Part shown: positions 8,959 to 17,336 of the stretch, piece after piece
Numbering within the stretch: position 1 is the stretch's first letter
How the letters are laid out: each line of letters starts with the position of its first letter
Virus record (IMG/VR): IMGVR_UViG_3300043598_000012
Span: 1-64,000 of that record
DNA from: a virus
DNA length: 64,000 bases
Direction: 5' to 3' (one strand)
Made by a program: the position numbers and the translations under genes
The notes under the pieces: generated by a model
Database searches by the model: none
Told to the model about the DNA's origin: nothing
Seen by the model: the letters and a program-made list of their open reading frames with translations, nothing else

Positions 8959-10025
8959 TGGTCACTTCAAACACCCTGCCCGGCTGGTTTCCTGCCACGC
9001 CAACCATCTTCAAACAACCTGTGCTTGTCGAAAGTGCTGTGGGGGGGCTGTGTGGTGCAGCATTGCCAGGCGGTGGAGGTTGTCTTGTTTGGCCTAATGG
9101 CGGGGCTGCCAAGTTTGCAGTAACAGCTTCTCCGGAGGACTTTCTTGAAGACAATATCGTGCCAGCAGTTGACATTGGTGTTATCGTTGCTGGTGATGTG
9201 CGAGCTGTGTCTGTTTATGTGATTGGCGGCGTGCTGTATGCAACCGTTGTGACGTTTAGCGGTTCCACCACCACAACGAAGATCTACCAAGCTAATAACC
9301 CAGATGGCCCCACCTCTTGGTCTCCTGTAGCTACGCTGCAAAACGACAATACACCTGGAGCTCTGTTCGGGATGCAGACATGGGGCGCTTGCATACCGTT
9401 ACAACTCGCAAGCGGCAGGTGGGTGGCGGTACAGGGTTGTTGGCAATTCGGCCTTGTCGGCGGAGCAGCGTCTGGTGCAAATGGTGCTGCTTGGTACTCT
9501 GATGACGGCGCAGCTGGACCTTGGATTCTCACGAACCAGTACCGTCATCCATACTTCAATTTCTCAGAAATTGAATGGTGTTCAGCGCAGGTTGCACAAG
9601 ATCCTGTTACCGGCTATCTCTACTACACAACCGCAACGGGTGCTGGTGGTCCTGATTACGGGACGGTCTTGTGGGAATCCCAAGACGAAGCATTGACATG
9701 GGGCCTTCATGGTACTGGTGCTTGGGACACATTCCATCTTCTCTCAGCCTCAATTGACAATGGGCAGCAAGTGTTTGCCTTTGGCGGGAGTCCGGGTGGC
9801 GTGGATCAGTGGAGCGATGTTTTTGTAAGGACTGGAGACGCACACGATACAAACAGGTTCTCGGGAGGGTGGACAGACACCGGGCAGAATTGGTTCACTA
9901 CTTCTTATGGCTTCGAGAACACCCACAAGGCCATCGTTGCTCAACGGGCCGTGTATTCGTTTGTTCGAGATCGTGTTCATCGGCATGGCGCCACAGGCTG
10001 GACTATTGATGCGGTGGGGATCTAA
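8958..10025 (+). CDS. Propeller-like tail protein (sialidase/BNR-like candidate)
   Basis: 355 aa from ATG 8958, overlapping the previous stop. Aromatic and Gly/Asp-rich repeats such as AAWYSDDGAAGPW and WESQDEALTWG resemble the S-x-D-x-G-x-x-W boxes of beta-propeller sialidase-like folds. No catalytic arginine triad was verified, so binding rather than cleavage is equally possible. Next start overlaps by one base. Confidence 0.5.
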   Translation: MVTSNTLPGWFPATPTIFKQPVLVESAVGGLCGAALPGGGGCLVWPNGGAAKFAVTASPEDFLEDNIVPAVDIGVIVAGDVRAVSVYVIGGVLYATVVTFSGSTTTTKIYQANNPDGPTSWSPVATLQNDNTPGALFGMQTWGACIPLQLASGRWVAVQGCWQFGLVGGAASGANGAAWYSDDGAAGPWILTNQYRHPYFNFSEIEWCSAQVAQDPVTGYLYYTTATGAGGPDYGTVLWESQDEALTWGLHGTGAWDTFHLLSASIDNGQQVFAFGGSPGGVDQWSDVFVRTGDAHDTNRFSGGWTDTGQNWFTTSYGFENTHKAIVAQRAVYSFVRDRVHRHGATGWTIDAVGI

Positions 10026-11920
10026 TGGCTCTTGGCACACGATCACTTGGCACACGATCGCTTGGAGATTCTGCTGGTGAAGTGCCTCCGGCCGTCATAA
10101 CTGTTTCTGGTTCGGCCGTGTTGGCTGGTGATTCGACGTTTACTGGGACTTACACACCACCATCGGCAGGCTCTGTTGTCTTCGCTGGCGCCTCTACGAT
10201 CTCAACTAGTGGTACTGTGGTGGTGCATGGCCGAGCTCTTCTGGATGGTCGCAGCAAGTTCATTGCCACCCACCCCTTCATCTACACTTTCGAACCAGAG
10301 ACTCAGAAGACGCAGTACCGTCTTCGCATTGTTGATAAAGAAGGGAACGGGTACGCAGATCTAGACAAGGCGACGATCAAGACCATTGGCTGGGAACTTA
10401 ACGGCATCGGCTCAGTAACATTCTCGGTTCCCACGTTAGATCCCAAGGCCTTGTTCATTAGAGTGCCTGAGCGCGAGGTGCAAGTTTGGAGGGGCGCACA
10501 GCTTATCTGGTGGGGCGTGATGGTTAGAGCTGAGGCCAACGATAATTCGGTTGATGTGCAGTGTAGCAGTTTGGAGTGGTATTTCACAAAGCGGTTCTTC
10601 GGGAAGGTAGACCGCACCAACCACCTCCAGAACCCATCCTTCGAGGAGGGAGCTTCTCACTGGGACATAGACTACCTGACCTATGCGGAGCCTACGGCCA
10701 ACATCAACTACAGCAACTTCGTTTGGTCGATCGTTGATGAACCTGTCGTACTGGGGGGCAAGGCGCTACGCCTCCAGCAGACAGGGACCATCAAGTACGG
10801 CTTCAAGGTGAGCCAGGGGTTCCTCTTCACTCAGGACCCCGCCATTGACCCAGAAGGCACGCAGTGGACCTTCGCTATCTGGGTCTACATACCCAGCGAC
10901 GATTGGGTTGCTGCAAACGAGCAGAGCAGGGGGATCTCGGTAACCCGCTACTCTACTACTCAGTCCGATACTGTGACTCCAGAAGGCGGCGGTACACCCA
11001 GGAACTTTCCCAAGGTGGTGGAGGCTGTAAATGTCTCTATCGACGATGACACCCCAATGGACACTTGGGTGCGGTTCGAGGCAGAGCTCGTTGTGCCCTT
11101 CAAGAACAACGAGCCGGAGCAGATCACCTGTCGTGTGGTCTGCCCTAACGGGACCATCTACCTCGATGCAGCCTCGTTCACTGCGGCAGAGAAGCTCGGC
11201 GCTTATAGCGAGGATCAAACTTCTATCATCAGTCGCATAATTGAGCATGCCCAGGATCCCGATTATGGGAAGTCGGATCTCAACATCAACTACAACCTGC
11301 CGCCCACTGGCATCAAGCGGACCAGGGAGTATTGGCACAGTGAGCATCAGATAATCGGCGATGCCTTGGACGAGTTTTCTACGCTTGAAAATGGCGTCGA
11401 CTTGGAAGTGGTGGTTGGTCCTAACCACCGCATTTACACTTCTTACTTCCCGCGCAAGGGCATCTATAGGCCTGACATAGTGTTGGAGCACGGCCGCAAC
11501 ATCGAGGACTTCACCGTTTACTACGACGGCATTGACACTGCTAATAGCATCGTGGTGTTGGGGGATGGTGAAGGTAGCGACCGCGAAGAGGGTGGTGCCA
11601 TGGATGCCACAGCTCTTGAGGGCGGGCTTATCTTGGAGAAGGTTTACAACGCCACCCCTGGATCACATATACAGACGCTCGACGACCAGGCAGCTAGAGG
11701 ACTTGAACGGTTCAAGTCTCCCTTTGTTGTGCCCAACATCACAACACATGAACATGCCGGTCGTCTTATTGGTGTTCTTGGTACCGGCGACATTGTTTCG
11801 GTGCGAATCAACTACGGGTTTGTTCAGGTGAACGATTTGCATCGCATACATGGGATAACACTGGACCCCAACACGGAGCGGCTGACGTACTCGATCGCGA
11901 AGCTGGAGTTCGAGCTCTGA
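10025..11920 (+). CDS. Gp37-like tail tip protein with carbohydrate-binding insert
   Basis: 631 aa. The opening (LGTRSLGTRSLGDSAG) is low-complexity. Residues about 95-200 and 390-630 look like the siphovirus Gp37-like/Tal fold (IGWELNGIGSVTFSVP, WRGAQLIWWGVM). Between them, from RTNHLQNPSFEEG onward, lies a typical CBM-type insertion. The protein should form the central hub or plug of the tail tip and contact the cell wall. Confidence 0.7.
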   Translation: MALGTRSLGTRSLGDSAGEVPPAVITVSGSAVLAGDSTFTGTYTPPSAGSVVFAGASTISTSGTVVVHGRALLDGRSKFIATHPFIYTFEPETQKTQYRLRIVDKEGNGYADLDKATIKTIGWELNGIGSVTFSVPTLDPKALFIRVPEREVQVWRGAQLIWWGVMVRAEANDNSVDVQCSSLEWYFTKRFFGKVDRTNHLQNPSFEEGASHWDIDYLTYAEPTANINYSNFVWSIVDEPVVLGGKALRLQQTGTIKYGFKVSQGFLFTQDPAIDPEGTQWTFAIWVYIPSDDWVAANEQSRGISVTRYSTTQSDTVTPEGGGTPRNFPKVVEAVNVSIDDDTPMDTWVRFEAELVVPFKNNEPEQITCRVVCPNGTIYLDAASFTAAEKLGAYSEDQTSIISRIIEHAQDPDYGKSDLNINYNLPPTGIKRTREYWHSEHQIIGDALDEFSTLENGVDLEVVVGPNHRIYTSYFPRKGIYRPDIVLEHGRNIEDFTVYYDGIDTANSIVVLGDGEGSDREEGGAMDATALEGGLILEKVYNATPGSHIQTLDDQAARGLERFKSPFVVPNITTHEHAGRLIGVLGTGDIVSVRINYGFVQVNDLHRIHGITLDPNTERLTYSIAKLEFEL

Positions 11921-12357
11921 TGGCTATCAGTCTTGAGGAGAACAACAAGCGAGCACCTTCTCTTGCTGCTGAAATGGCGGAGATCAAGCGTGAGATCCGC
12001 AAGCTTTGGATAGGCGTCAACCGTCGCAATGCCAACACGATCAAGGATGTCCCCTTCGTACTGTCCGGGTTCATCTTCCTCAGCATCTCTCCCAGGTTCT
12101 ACCTGTACGGGGGAGGTCGTCTTAGGAGGTTCTTGGCGTCCATCGACACTCCCGGTACAACCGCTACCGTGTTCACTATCTACAAGAACCTGGATGTGCT
12201 CACAACCATCACGTTGGCTGCTGGAGTCGACAGGGGTATCAAGACCATCGACGAGGCCTTCGTTGAGGACTCTGACTATCTGCGTGTGGGCATCACCACG
12301 GTAGGAGCTGGGGCCAAGGGTGCGGACGTGCAGTGCCGCTTCTTGCTCGGTCGGTAG
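11920..12357 (+). CDS. Tail-tip associated protein, unknown function
   Basis: 145 aa, ATG overlapping the Gp37-like stop. Residues 1-35 form an amphipathic helix (EEIKREIRKLW-like), the remainder is beta-rich. A trimeric fibre with an N-terminal coiled coil is one reading. No recognised family. Confidence 0.5.
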   Translation: MAISLEENNKRAPSLAAEMAEIKREIRKLWIGVNRRNANTIKDVPFVLSGFIFLSISPRFYLYGGGRLRRFLASIDTPGTTATVFTIYKNLDVLTTITLAAGVDRGIKTIDEAFVEDSDYLRVGITTVGAGAKGADVQCRFLLGR

Positions 12358-12393
12358 AGTGCCTGAGAATGGCTCTAAGGGAAGGAGGATCTC

Positions 12394-12594
12394 ATGGGTA
12401 AGGACAGCACCAAGGACGAGGCTCACCAGCCGCACGTCAAGGAGGTCCAGCTCGACACTGACTTGACGGTCGAGGACGGGTTGGAGGAGCCGGAGGTCCG
12501 CACTGAGGAGGAGATGGCTGAGGCTTGGGCGGGAGCTTGCACCGTCGAGGAAGCAGCCGAGTACCTCGAAGCTCTTGCAGCCAAGGACAAGTAG
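12394..12594 (+). CDS. Small acidic protein between tail and lysis genes
   Basis: 66 aa with very strong ribosome site GGAAGGAGG. Highly acidic and helical, no cysteine and no membrane segment. Ends one base before the endolysin start, so the two are probably translated together. Role unknown. Confidence 0.6.
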   Translation: MGKDSTKDEAHQPHVKEVQLDTDLTVEDGLEEPEVRTEEEMAEAWAGACTVEEAAEYLEALAAKDK

Positions 12595-13332
12595 ATGGCC
12601 ATCCTCGGAACAACCGCTCTGCGCCGAGCCTGGGATCCGCACTGCAAGCACAAGTGGGAGATGCGGCCTGCCTACGAGGCGCTTGATGCTTGTCTCAAGC
12701 ATTGGGGTTACAAGCCTGGAGCGGGAACGGGGGCTGCCAACTGTCGCCAGATCACCCCTCCCGCATCCGGCTGGAGCCTTCATGCCTTCTTCGCCAAGCT
12801 CGGATCCTTCAAGTTCTGGAATGGGTTCAAGATGGGGGCCATGGCCTTGGCTGTGGACATCAACCCGTCACAGAACCCTTTCGGCAAGACGCTGATCACC
12901 GATATGCACCCAGGCATGATCAGGGACATCTGTGCAGTGCGCACCAACAGCGGCCATCAGGTTTGGCAGTGGGGCGGGTTCTTCAAGCCCTACCACGATG
13001 CCATGCATGATCAGATCTGCTGTACCCCCGATCAGCTAGCCACAGGGATCGATGCCAGCACCCTGCCGGGAGCTAAGCCAGCACCAACACCTCAACCAAC
13101 GCCAGAGCAGCCAGCTCAGAACCAGGAGGACCTTGTCATGATCTTTGCTATCACCGATCTGGATCGATCGTTCGTCGTGATGCCTGATGGGCTCGTGCGT
13201 ATCACCAAGGCCGAGTTCTGGGCGCTGTCCGGTGGTGGGATGAAGGTGATCCCCATGACCGATGCGCTCTTCAAGAAGCTCTATGAGGGCAAGCGGGTGA
13301 AGTCGTTCAACGACGATCCCGTCATGGAGTAG
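12595..13332 (+). CDS. Endolysin, M15 peptidase
   Basis: 245 aa. Residues 1-140 resemble L-Ala-D-Glu or D-Ala-D-Ala peptidases of family M15: SLH (His63), AVDIN (Asp88) and the final HDAMH (His134/His138) can supply the zinc site. The gap between His63 and Asp88 is longer than in the usual SxHxxGxAxD motif. A Pro/Gln-rich linker (about 155-175) joins a C-terminal domain of about 70 aa, probably cell-wall binding. Adjacent membrane proteins support a lysis cassette. Confidence 0.75.
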   Translation: MAILGTTALRRAWDPHCKHKWEMRPAYEALDACLKHWGYKPGAGTGAANCRQITPPASGWSLHAFFAKLGSFKFWNGFKMGAMALAVDINPSQNPFGKTLITDMHPGMIRDICAVRTNSGHQVWQWGGFFKPYHDAMHDQICCTPDQLATGIDASTLPGAKPAPTPQPTPEQPAQNQEDLVMIFAITDLDRSFVVMPDGLVRITKAEFWALSGGGMKVIPMTDALFKKLYEGKRVKSFNDDPVME

Positions 13333-13372
13333 GTCAGACAACAACCTTTGATCAGGAAGCTTTGAGCCTCAG

Positions 13373-13747
13373 ATGATCCAGTCCATCCTCATTGCTATAG
13401 GCGGCTTGTTCACCGCGGTTTCTGCGGTGATGGGTTCTTACGCCCTGATTCAAGCTCGACGTACAGAGCGTCGCTCAGCCACCAAAGAAGAGACAGCCCA
13501 AGCCTTCGAGCTTCAGCAGAAGTCGATGGAGAATGTAGAGAAAGACAACGTTCGCCTCAGAGAACGTAGCGATCAGTTGCATGACCAGTTTGCTGATTTG
13601 GCGCTGAAGATCCATGATGTTGAGTACAAGCACCGAAAGTGTGAGCGTTCTTTGGAGGAGCAGAGCGCCAGACACCAAACGGAGATGGACAACTTGTTCA
13701 CGAGGCTTCGACATGCTGAGGCCAAGATATCCGAACTGGGAGGGTGA
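13373..13747 (+). CDS. One-helix membrane protein with coiled coil, holin candidate
   Basis: 124 aa. A single N-terminal membrane helix (IQSILIAIGGLFTAVSAVMG) is followed by a basic stretch and a long coiled coil. Position directly after the endolysin suggests a holin or a spanin-like accessory. The next gene starts one base after its stop. Confidence 0.55.
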   Translation: MIQSILIAIGGLFTAVSAVMGSYALIQARRTERRSATKEETAQAFELQQKSMENVEKDNVRLRERSDQLHDQFADLALKIHDVEYKHRKCERSLEEQSARHQTEMDNLFTRLRHAEAKISELGG

Positions 13748-13748
13748 G

Positions 13749-14150
13749 ATGAAGCCGCACAGGGATAGCCTCAGTTGGTGGAAGCGACCTGCTTATGTGA
13801 CAGCTTCTGCTGGGCTGGTTCTTTCGCTGGCGTTCAGTGCCTTTGTGGCCAACACCATCCTTACAAGGGATGACGTTTCAGATCTCACAACCGTGGTTGG
13901 ACAGCTGCAAGATCTGGCTGCTGCCAATGCCAAGGCCATCAAGGGGATTGAGGACAATCAGGCGGGCATCAACGAGCTCGTCGACTTCGTGCGCGACATG
14001 CAGAATCAACCGGACTCTGGTGTTGATGTCCAGCTGTTCATCGACTTGCTGTGCGCATCAGAGGATCCGGTTCGTAGAAACGCCTGCATCGAGCTTGGCT
14101 ACACGCCAGGAGAGGTCCACCGTTCGCCCAACGCAGGGCCATCGGGGTAG
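13749..14150 (+). CDS. Membrane protein, second lysis candidate
   Basis: 133 aa from ATG 13749. Basic N terminus (KPHRDSLSWWKRPAY), one membrane helix (VTASAGLVLSLAFSAFVANT), then an outside helical region with two cysteines near the end. Pairs with the preceding one-helix protein. Last gene of the late rightward operon, followed by an inverted repeat. Confidence 0.55.
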   Translation: MKPHRDSLSWWKRPAYVTASAGLVLSLAFSAFVANTILTRDDVSDLTTVVGQLQDLAAANAKAIKGIEDNQAGINELVDFVRDMQNQPDSGVDVQLFIDLLCASEDPVRRNACIELGYTPGEVHRSPNAGPSG

Positions 14151-14224
14151 CGAGGTCCCGCCAAGCCTCCTTCAGAGCTCCTTGGCTGCGGCTCTGTCGG
14201 TTCCTCCGGCAAGGCGGGACCTCG
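14151..14224 (+). terminator. Long inverted repeat at convergent operon ends
   Basis: A perfect 12-bp stem pairs 14151-14162 (CGAGGTCCCGCC) with 14213-14224, enclosing 50 bases. It begins one base after the lysis operon stop and ends seven bases before the stop of the minus-strand HTH gene. A two-sided terminator is likely. No U-run follows, so a structured RNA or factor-dependent stop is also possible. Confidence 0.55.
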
Positions 14225-14230
14225 CTCCAC

Positions 14231-14449
14231 CTACCTCCTACGTAGGACCTCTGTGATCTGTGAGGGGCTCCAGAGCGCCCAGCCATGACCGGTGTGGGAG
14301 GCTGGCTCCGGGACCTTACCGTTGCTCCTCCAGCGGCTGAAGGTGCGCATACTGATCCCCAGTGTGGAGGCGAACTCTCCCGAAGTGGCGTAGCTGATGT
14401 GTTCACCCTTCTCCTTGTCACGGTTGGCTGACCTGCCGGGAGTTGCCAC
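14231..14449 (-). CDS. MerR/excisionase-like helix-turn-helix protein
   Basis: 72 aa on the minus strand, GTG start with AAGGAG five bases away. GEFASTLGISMRTFSRWRSNGKVP is a winged HTH of the MerR/Xis type (residues about 23-46). It might be a repressor, excisionase or minor regulator. It is second in a two-gene operon facing away from the early genes; the upstream gene ends three bases before it. Confidence 0.65.
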   Translation of the reverse strand: MATPGRSANRDKEKGEHISYATSGEFASTLGISMRTFSRWRSNGKVPEPASHTGHGWALWSPSQITEVLRRR

Positions 14450-14451
14450 AA

Positions 14452-14853
14452 CTACTCCTTGAGGGTGATGGTGACGTAGGGAGTCCGTGGGACTATCTTG
14501 CTGTTGCGATCGATTACCCGCTTGGGGATCGTGCCCTTCTGCACCTCTGTCAGCAGAGCGGTGAAGTCGAGCGACACCGTGGTGCGGGTTATCCTCGCGT
14601 AGAGCTCGGGATCCTTGCGCTTGACAGCTCGGAGGATGGCGTCCTCGTCGTACTCAGTGCCTTCGGGGGTGGCTAGGCTGACTCGTACGAGGTCTTCTTC
14701 TACTCGTTGTTCGATGGCCTTCGTTCCGCTGGAGACCATGGCCTTGGTTACTTCGTCTCGGGCGCGCTTCGCCTTTGCAGCGATGGCATCAGCTTGAAGT
14801 TGGAGGTGCTTGGCCAGGCGCGCCTTCTTGGCGATGAACTCTTGTGAGGGCAT
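14452..14853 (-). CDS. Helical protein of unknown function
   Basis: 133 aa, minus strand. Residues 1-50 form a charged coiled coil, the C-terminal 60 are mixed (PELYARITRTTVSLDFTALL). The start ATG has TAGAAT six bases upstream, so its mRNA is probably leaderless. No recognised family; co-transcribed with the HTH gene. Confidence 0.6.
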   Translation of the reverse strand: MPSQEFIAKKARLAKHLQLQADAIAAKAKRARDEVTKAMVSSGTKAIEQRVEEDLVRVSLATPEGTEYDEDAILRAVKRKDPELYARITRTTVSLDFTALLTEVQKGTIPKRVIDRNSKIVPRTPYVTITLKE

Positions 14854-14886
14854 ACCCTGATTCTACGGCGGACGTATACTCTAGGC
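14854..14886. promoter_or_regulatory. Divergent back-to-back promoters, both leaderless
   Basis: Only 33 bp separate the two start codons. The leftward -10 (TAGAAT, reading 14865-14860) and the rightward -10 (TATACT, 14875-14880) each end six bases from an ATG. Each -35 region would fall in or next to the other gene's start, so the two promoters should interfere. Confidence 0.6.
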
Positions 14887-15123
14887 ATGACCCAGGGATC
14901 CACTCGCAACAGCCCCACCCGCATGGCCAATCGCATGGTGAAGGAGGCGCACACCAGGGACAAGCCCAAGAGGCGCCGAGCCAATCGCAACACCGAGCTT
15001 CAGCGCTGGGATCTTGAAGGCATGAGGAAGGGTGCTCTCACCGAGCTCTGCCTCGCACGGGGCATTCCCACCAATCCCAAGCTCCGCAAGAAGGATCTCA
15101 TCGAGATGCTAGTGGGCCGCTGA
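14887..15123 (+). CDS. Basic SAP/Rho-N-like small protein
   Basis: 78 aa. The first half is Arg/Lys-rich. The second, LEGMRKGALTELCLARGIP then KLRKKDLIEMLVG, matches the helix-extended-helix of SAP/Rho-N domains that bind nucleic acid. TATACT ends six bases before ATG, so no leader is expected. First gene of the rightward early operon. Confidence 0.6.
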   Translation: MTQGSTRNSPTRMANRMVKEAHTRDKPKRRRANRNTELQRWDLEGMRKGALTELCLARGIPTNPKLRKKDLIEMLVGR

Positions 15124-15254
15124 TGCTGGTGTTCTTCATCATCGTAGGAGGGGTAGCCCTATTGCTCTTCGTTCTGATGACGGCACTCCTTCCCAAGAAC
15201 CAGACCTACGAGTTCGAGGTCAGCAAGCGGAAGCGACGTCGTGGCACTTCATAG
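15123..15254 (+). CDS. 43-aa single-helix membrane protein
   Basis: Begins at ATG 15123, sharing a base with the previous stop (TGATG). MLVFFIIVGGVALLLFVLMT is a membrane helix, followed by a basic cytoplasmic tail (KRKRRR). Overlaps the next gene by 14 bases. Coding is supported by tight overlap and hydrophobic pattern; role unknown. Confidence 0.55.
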   Translation: MLVFFIIVGGVALLLFVLMTALLPKNQTYEFEVSKRKRRRGTS

Positions 15255-15396
15255 CGCTGAGGTGATAGAGGCAGCAGCAGTGGTCAAGTGCCTCGACTGC
15301 CGGATGAAGGACGAGGGTGCCGTTTTCATCAGCGAAGAAACGGGTGAGCCTGAGTGTCCCAACTGTTGCAGTGACCGGCTGGCTGTCTCCTCGTAG
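15241..15396 (+). CDS. 51-aa zinc-ribbon protein
   Basis: GTG 15241 is the longest start; GTG 15262 and 15280 are alternatives. KCLDC and CPNCC form two CxxC pairs 18-20 residues apart, a minimal zinc ribbon. Lies between the small membrane protein and the helicase. Confidence 0.5.
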   Translation: MALHSAEVIEAAAVVKCLDCRMKDEGAVFISEETGEPECPNCCSDRLAVSS

Positions 15397-15433
15397 CATC
15401 ACCTGAGCCAGCTCCCACCAACAGAGGACACAG

Positions 15434-16753
15434 GTGCCCACACTCGACGAGACTGCCATCGCCTACGCTTGCACTCGCAAGAACGGGTTCAACAAGCTGA
15501 GGCGTAGCGGAATCACCGAGGAGCACTTTGTAGACGACTTCTCACCCGTCTGGCGGTTCCTCACCAAGACCAAGTCACAGCATGATGCTGTGCCGAGCCC
15601 TGACCTCGTGCGACAGCGGTTCCCGGATCTGGACTTCCCCATGGTCCGGAACACGGACATGCCTATGGTCGTCAACCAGATCAAGCAGCGACACAAGTAC
15701 ATCCAGCTGCTCCGGCTTCTGAATGACACGGCCATCGGGGCCAACTCGTGGGAGACGGTAGACGAGGACATCCAGTCGCTTCAGGGGTCACTCAACAGCA
15801 TCGCTTTCCGGAGCGCCACGGGCACCCACCTAATCGACCTCTTCACCCCGGACGCTCAGAGGAAGGTCATCGCCGAGCTCCACCGTCGACGTAGCGGTCG
15901 AGTCACTGGCATGCCCACTGGATTGCGGAGGTTGGACGCGGTCACAGGTGGGCTCCAGCGACAGAAGATGTCAGTGGTTATTGGCAGGACGGGCGGAGGC
16001 AAGAGCTGGCTGAACCTCTTCTTCGTGGCCAACGCCATCAAGAGCGGGCACACCTTCATCCTCTACCCGTTGGAGATGACCCTCTACGACACAGCCTTCC
16101 GGCTCTACACGATCTTCAGCCACCAGATGTTCGGTGCGGATAAGGCCATCAGTAACCTTGACCTGATGCATGGCAAGGTGACTAAGGCCAAGATCGTGCG
16201 GCTCATGCACTTGCTGGAGGACCGCTTCGCTGGGCGGCTGCTCGTTGCTGACGTGGGGTCTCTTAGCGACCCCTACACCATCGAGAGAATCGACGCAGAG
16301 GTCGAGCTCCATCGCCCGGACGGGTTCTGGGTAGACTACATCACCCTGATGAAGGCGCCAGGAGGTAAGGGGATAGATGACTGGGGAGCCATCCGGGTCC
16401 TCTCGCAGGGCATCAAGGGCATCTCGATGCGACGCAACACGATGGGGGGATGCAGTGCTCAGGTCAACCGAGAGGCTCTTCGGCAGAAGGTGTTCCTTCC
16501 TCGACTTGAGCACATCTCCTACGGCGACTCCATTGGTCAGGACTCTGATCTTGTTGTCAGCATCAATCGTCCTGCGAACGACCCACATCTCTACTACGCT
16601 CTTGTTAAGCATCGTGGGGGACCAGAATTCGGTAAGACAAGAGTCAAGTGGGACGTCGACAGCGGCGACATCGGAGAGACCGCCCACCAAGACCCCGATG
16701 GCAGTGATGAGGGAGGCGTCGATGGCGTCCAAGTCGAGACGAGCATTAGCTAA
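15434..16753 (+). CDS. DnaB-like replicative helicase
   Basis: 439 aa from GTG. RecA-type core: Walker A GRTGGGKS at residues 184-191, Walker B-like DGFWVDYI near 295, and Gln/Arg motifs downstream (GGCSAQVNREAL). The N-terminal 160 residues would be the primase-interacting collar. Slightly shorter than bacterial DnaB. With the primase, DnaE, SSB candidate and RecA it gives the phage most of its own replisome. Confidence 0.85.
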   Translation: MPTLDETAIAYACTRKNGFNKLRRSGITEEHFVDDFSPVWRFLTKTKSQHDAVPSPDLVRQRFPDLDFPMVRNTDMPMVVNQIKQRHKYIQLLRLLNDTAIGANSWETVDEDIQSLQGSLNSIAFRSATGTHLIDLFTPDAQRKVIAELHRRRSGRVTGMPTGLRRLDAVTGGLQRQKMSVVIGRTGGGKSWLNLFFVANAIKSGHTFILYPLEMTLYDTAFRLYTIFSHQMFGADKAISNLDLMHGKVTKAKIVRLMHLLEDRFAGRLLVADVGSLSDPYTIERIDAEVELHRPDGFWVDYITLMKAPGGKGIDDWGAIRVLSQGIKGISMRRNTMGGCSAQVNREALRQKVFLPRLEHISYGDSIGQDSDLVVSINRPANDPHLYYALVKHRGGPEFGKTRVKWDVDSGDIGETAHQDPDGSDEGGVDGVQVETSIS

Positions 16754-17027
16754 GAAGGAGATCGAGGAGCACTTCGCCAAGTTGCGTTATCACTACGGCT
16801 CCGAGGGTGCCTCCTGGCTGATGCTCATGCTCAACGACTACGTCGACGAGCACTCGCTTACTGTGGCGCAGGCGCTGTTCGCGGTCGACCTGTGGGCTCG
16901 TACCTCCCAGCTCATCTACGACGAGCAGGGGTTCGAACGTCTGAGGGAGTGCCAGCAGCTGGCCATGGCTTCTAGCCACCCGCATGCCGAGCTCCGTCAG
17001 ATGTACTTGGCGATGGTGTCGGGCTGA
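16722..17027 (+). CDS. Helical protein of unknown function
   Basis: 101 aa. ATG 16722 has GGGAGG five bases upstream and lies inside the helicase 3' end (32-base overlap). All-helical, no cysteine motif. Translationally coupled to helicase and primase genes, so a replication accessory is a reasonable guess only. Confidence 0.6.
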   Translation: MASKSRRALAKKEIEEHFAKLRYHYGSEGASWLMLMLNDYVDEHSLTVAQALFAVDLWARTSQLIYDEQGFERLRECQQLAMASSHPHAELRQMYLAMVSG

Positions 17028-17164
17028 TGCGTGAATCAGAGTTCGTGCGCAGGTTGGACGAAGTCATCAGACAGATTGCAGTGGATATCGGCTGTAAGAC
17101 TGGAGACATGCCTCCCGACCTCAATCCGTTCCCTCGTTTGAACTGGCGATACCGTGCACGCTGA
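17027..17164 (+). CDS. 45-aa protein of unknown function
   Basis: ATG overlaps the previous stop by one base; the next gene starts inside it. MRESEFVRRLDEVIRQIAVD is helical, the end is Pro/Arg-rich. Coding support is the unbroken overlap chain between the helicase and primase. Confidence 0.45.
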   Translation: MRESEFVRRLDEVIRQIAVDIGCKTGDMPPDLNPFPRLNWRYRAR

Positions 17165-17336
17165 CAACCCACACCTGTCGATAGATGACCTGGAGCGGAT
17201 GCGAGAGAAGTATGTAAAGGCTGGTAGGACAGCCTGGTTTGAGGGCCTCTACCCAGACGAGTTTGAAGAGGCGGAGCGTTTGTTGAACGAGTTGCCCGCC
17301 AACCACCCTCTTAGCAAGATCACACGCAGATGCTAG
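17154..17336 (+). CDS. 60-aa helical protein
   Basis: GTG start 11 bases inside the preceding gene, stop seven bases inside the primase gene. Charged helices (DDLERMREKYVKAG, DEFEEAERLLNEL). Unknown function, part of the helicase-primase operon. Confidence 0.5.
   Translation: MHADNPHLSIDDLERMREKYVKAGRTAWFEGLYPDEFEEAERLLNELPANHPLSKITRRC

Noticed and set aside
15971-16780. Minus-strand frame of 269 codons opposite the helicase gene
   Set aside because: The plus strand encodes clear helicase motifs here; the antisense frame is a composition artefact.
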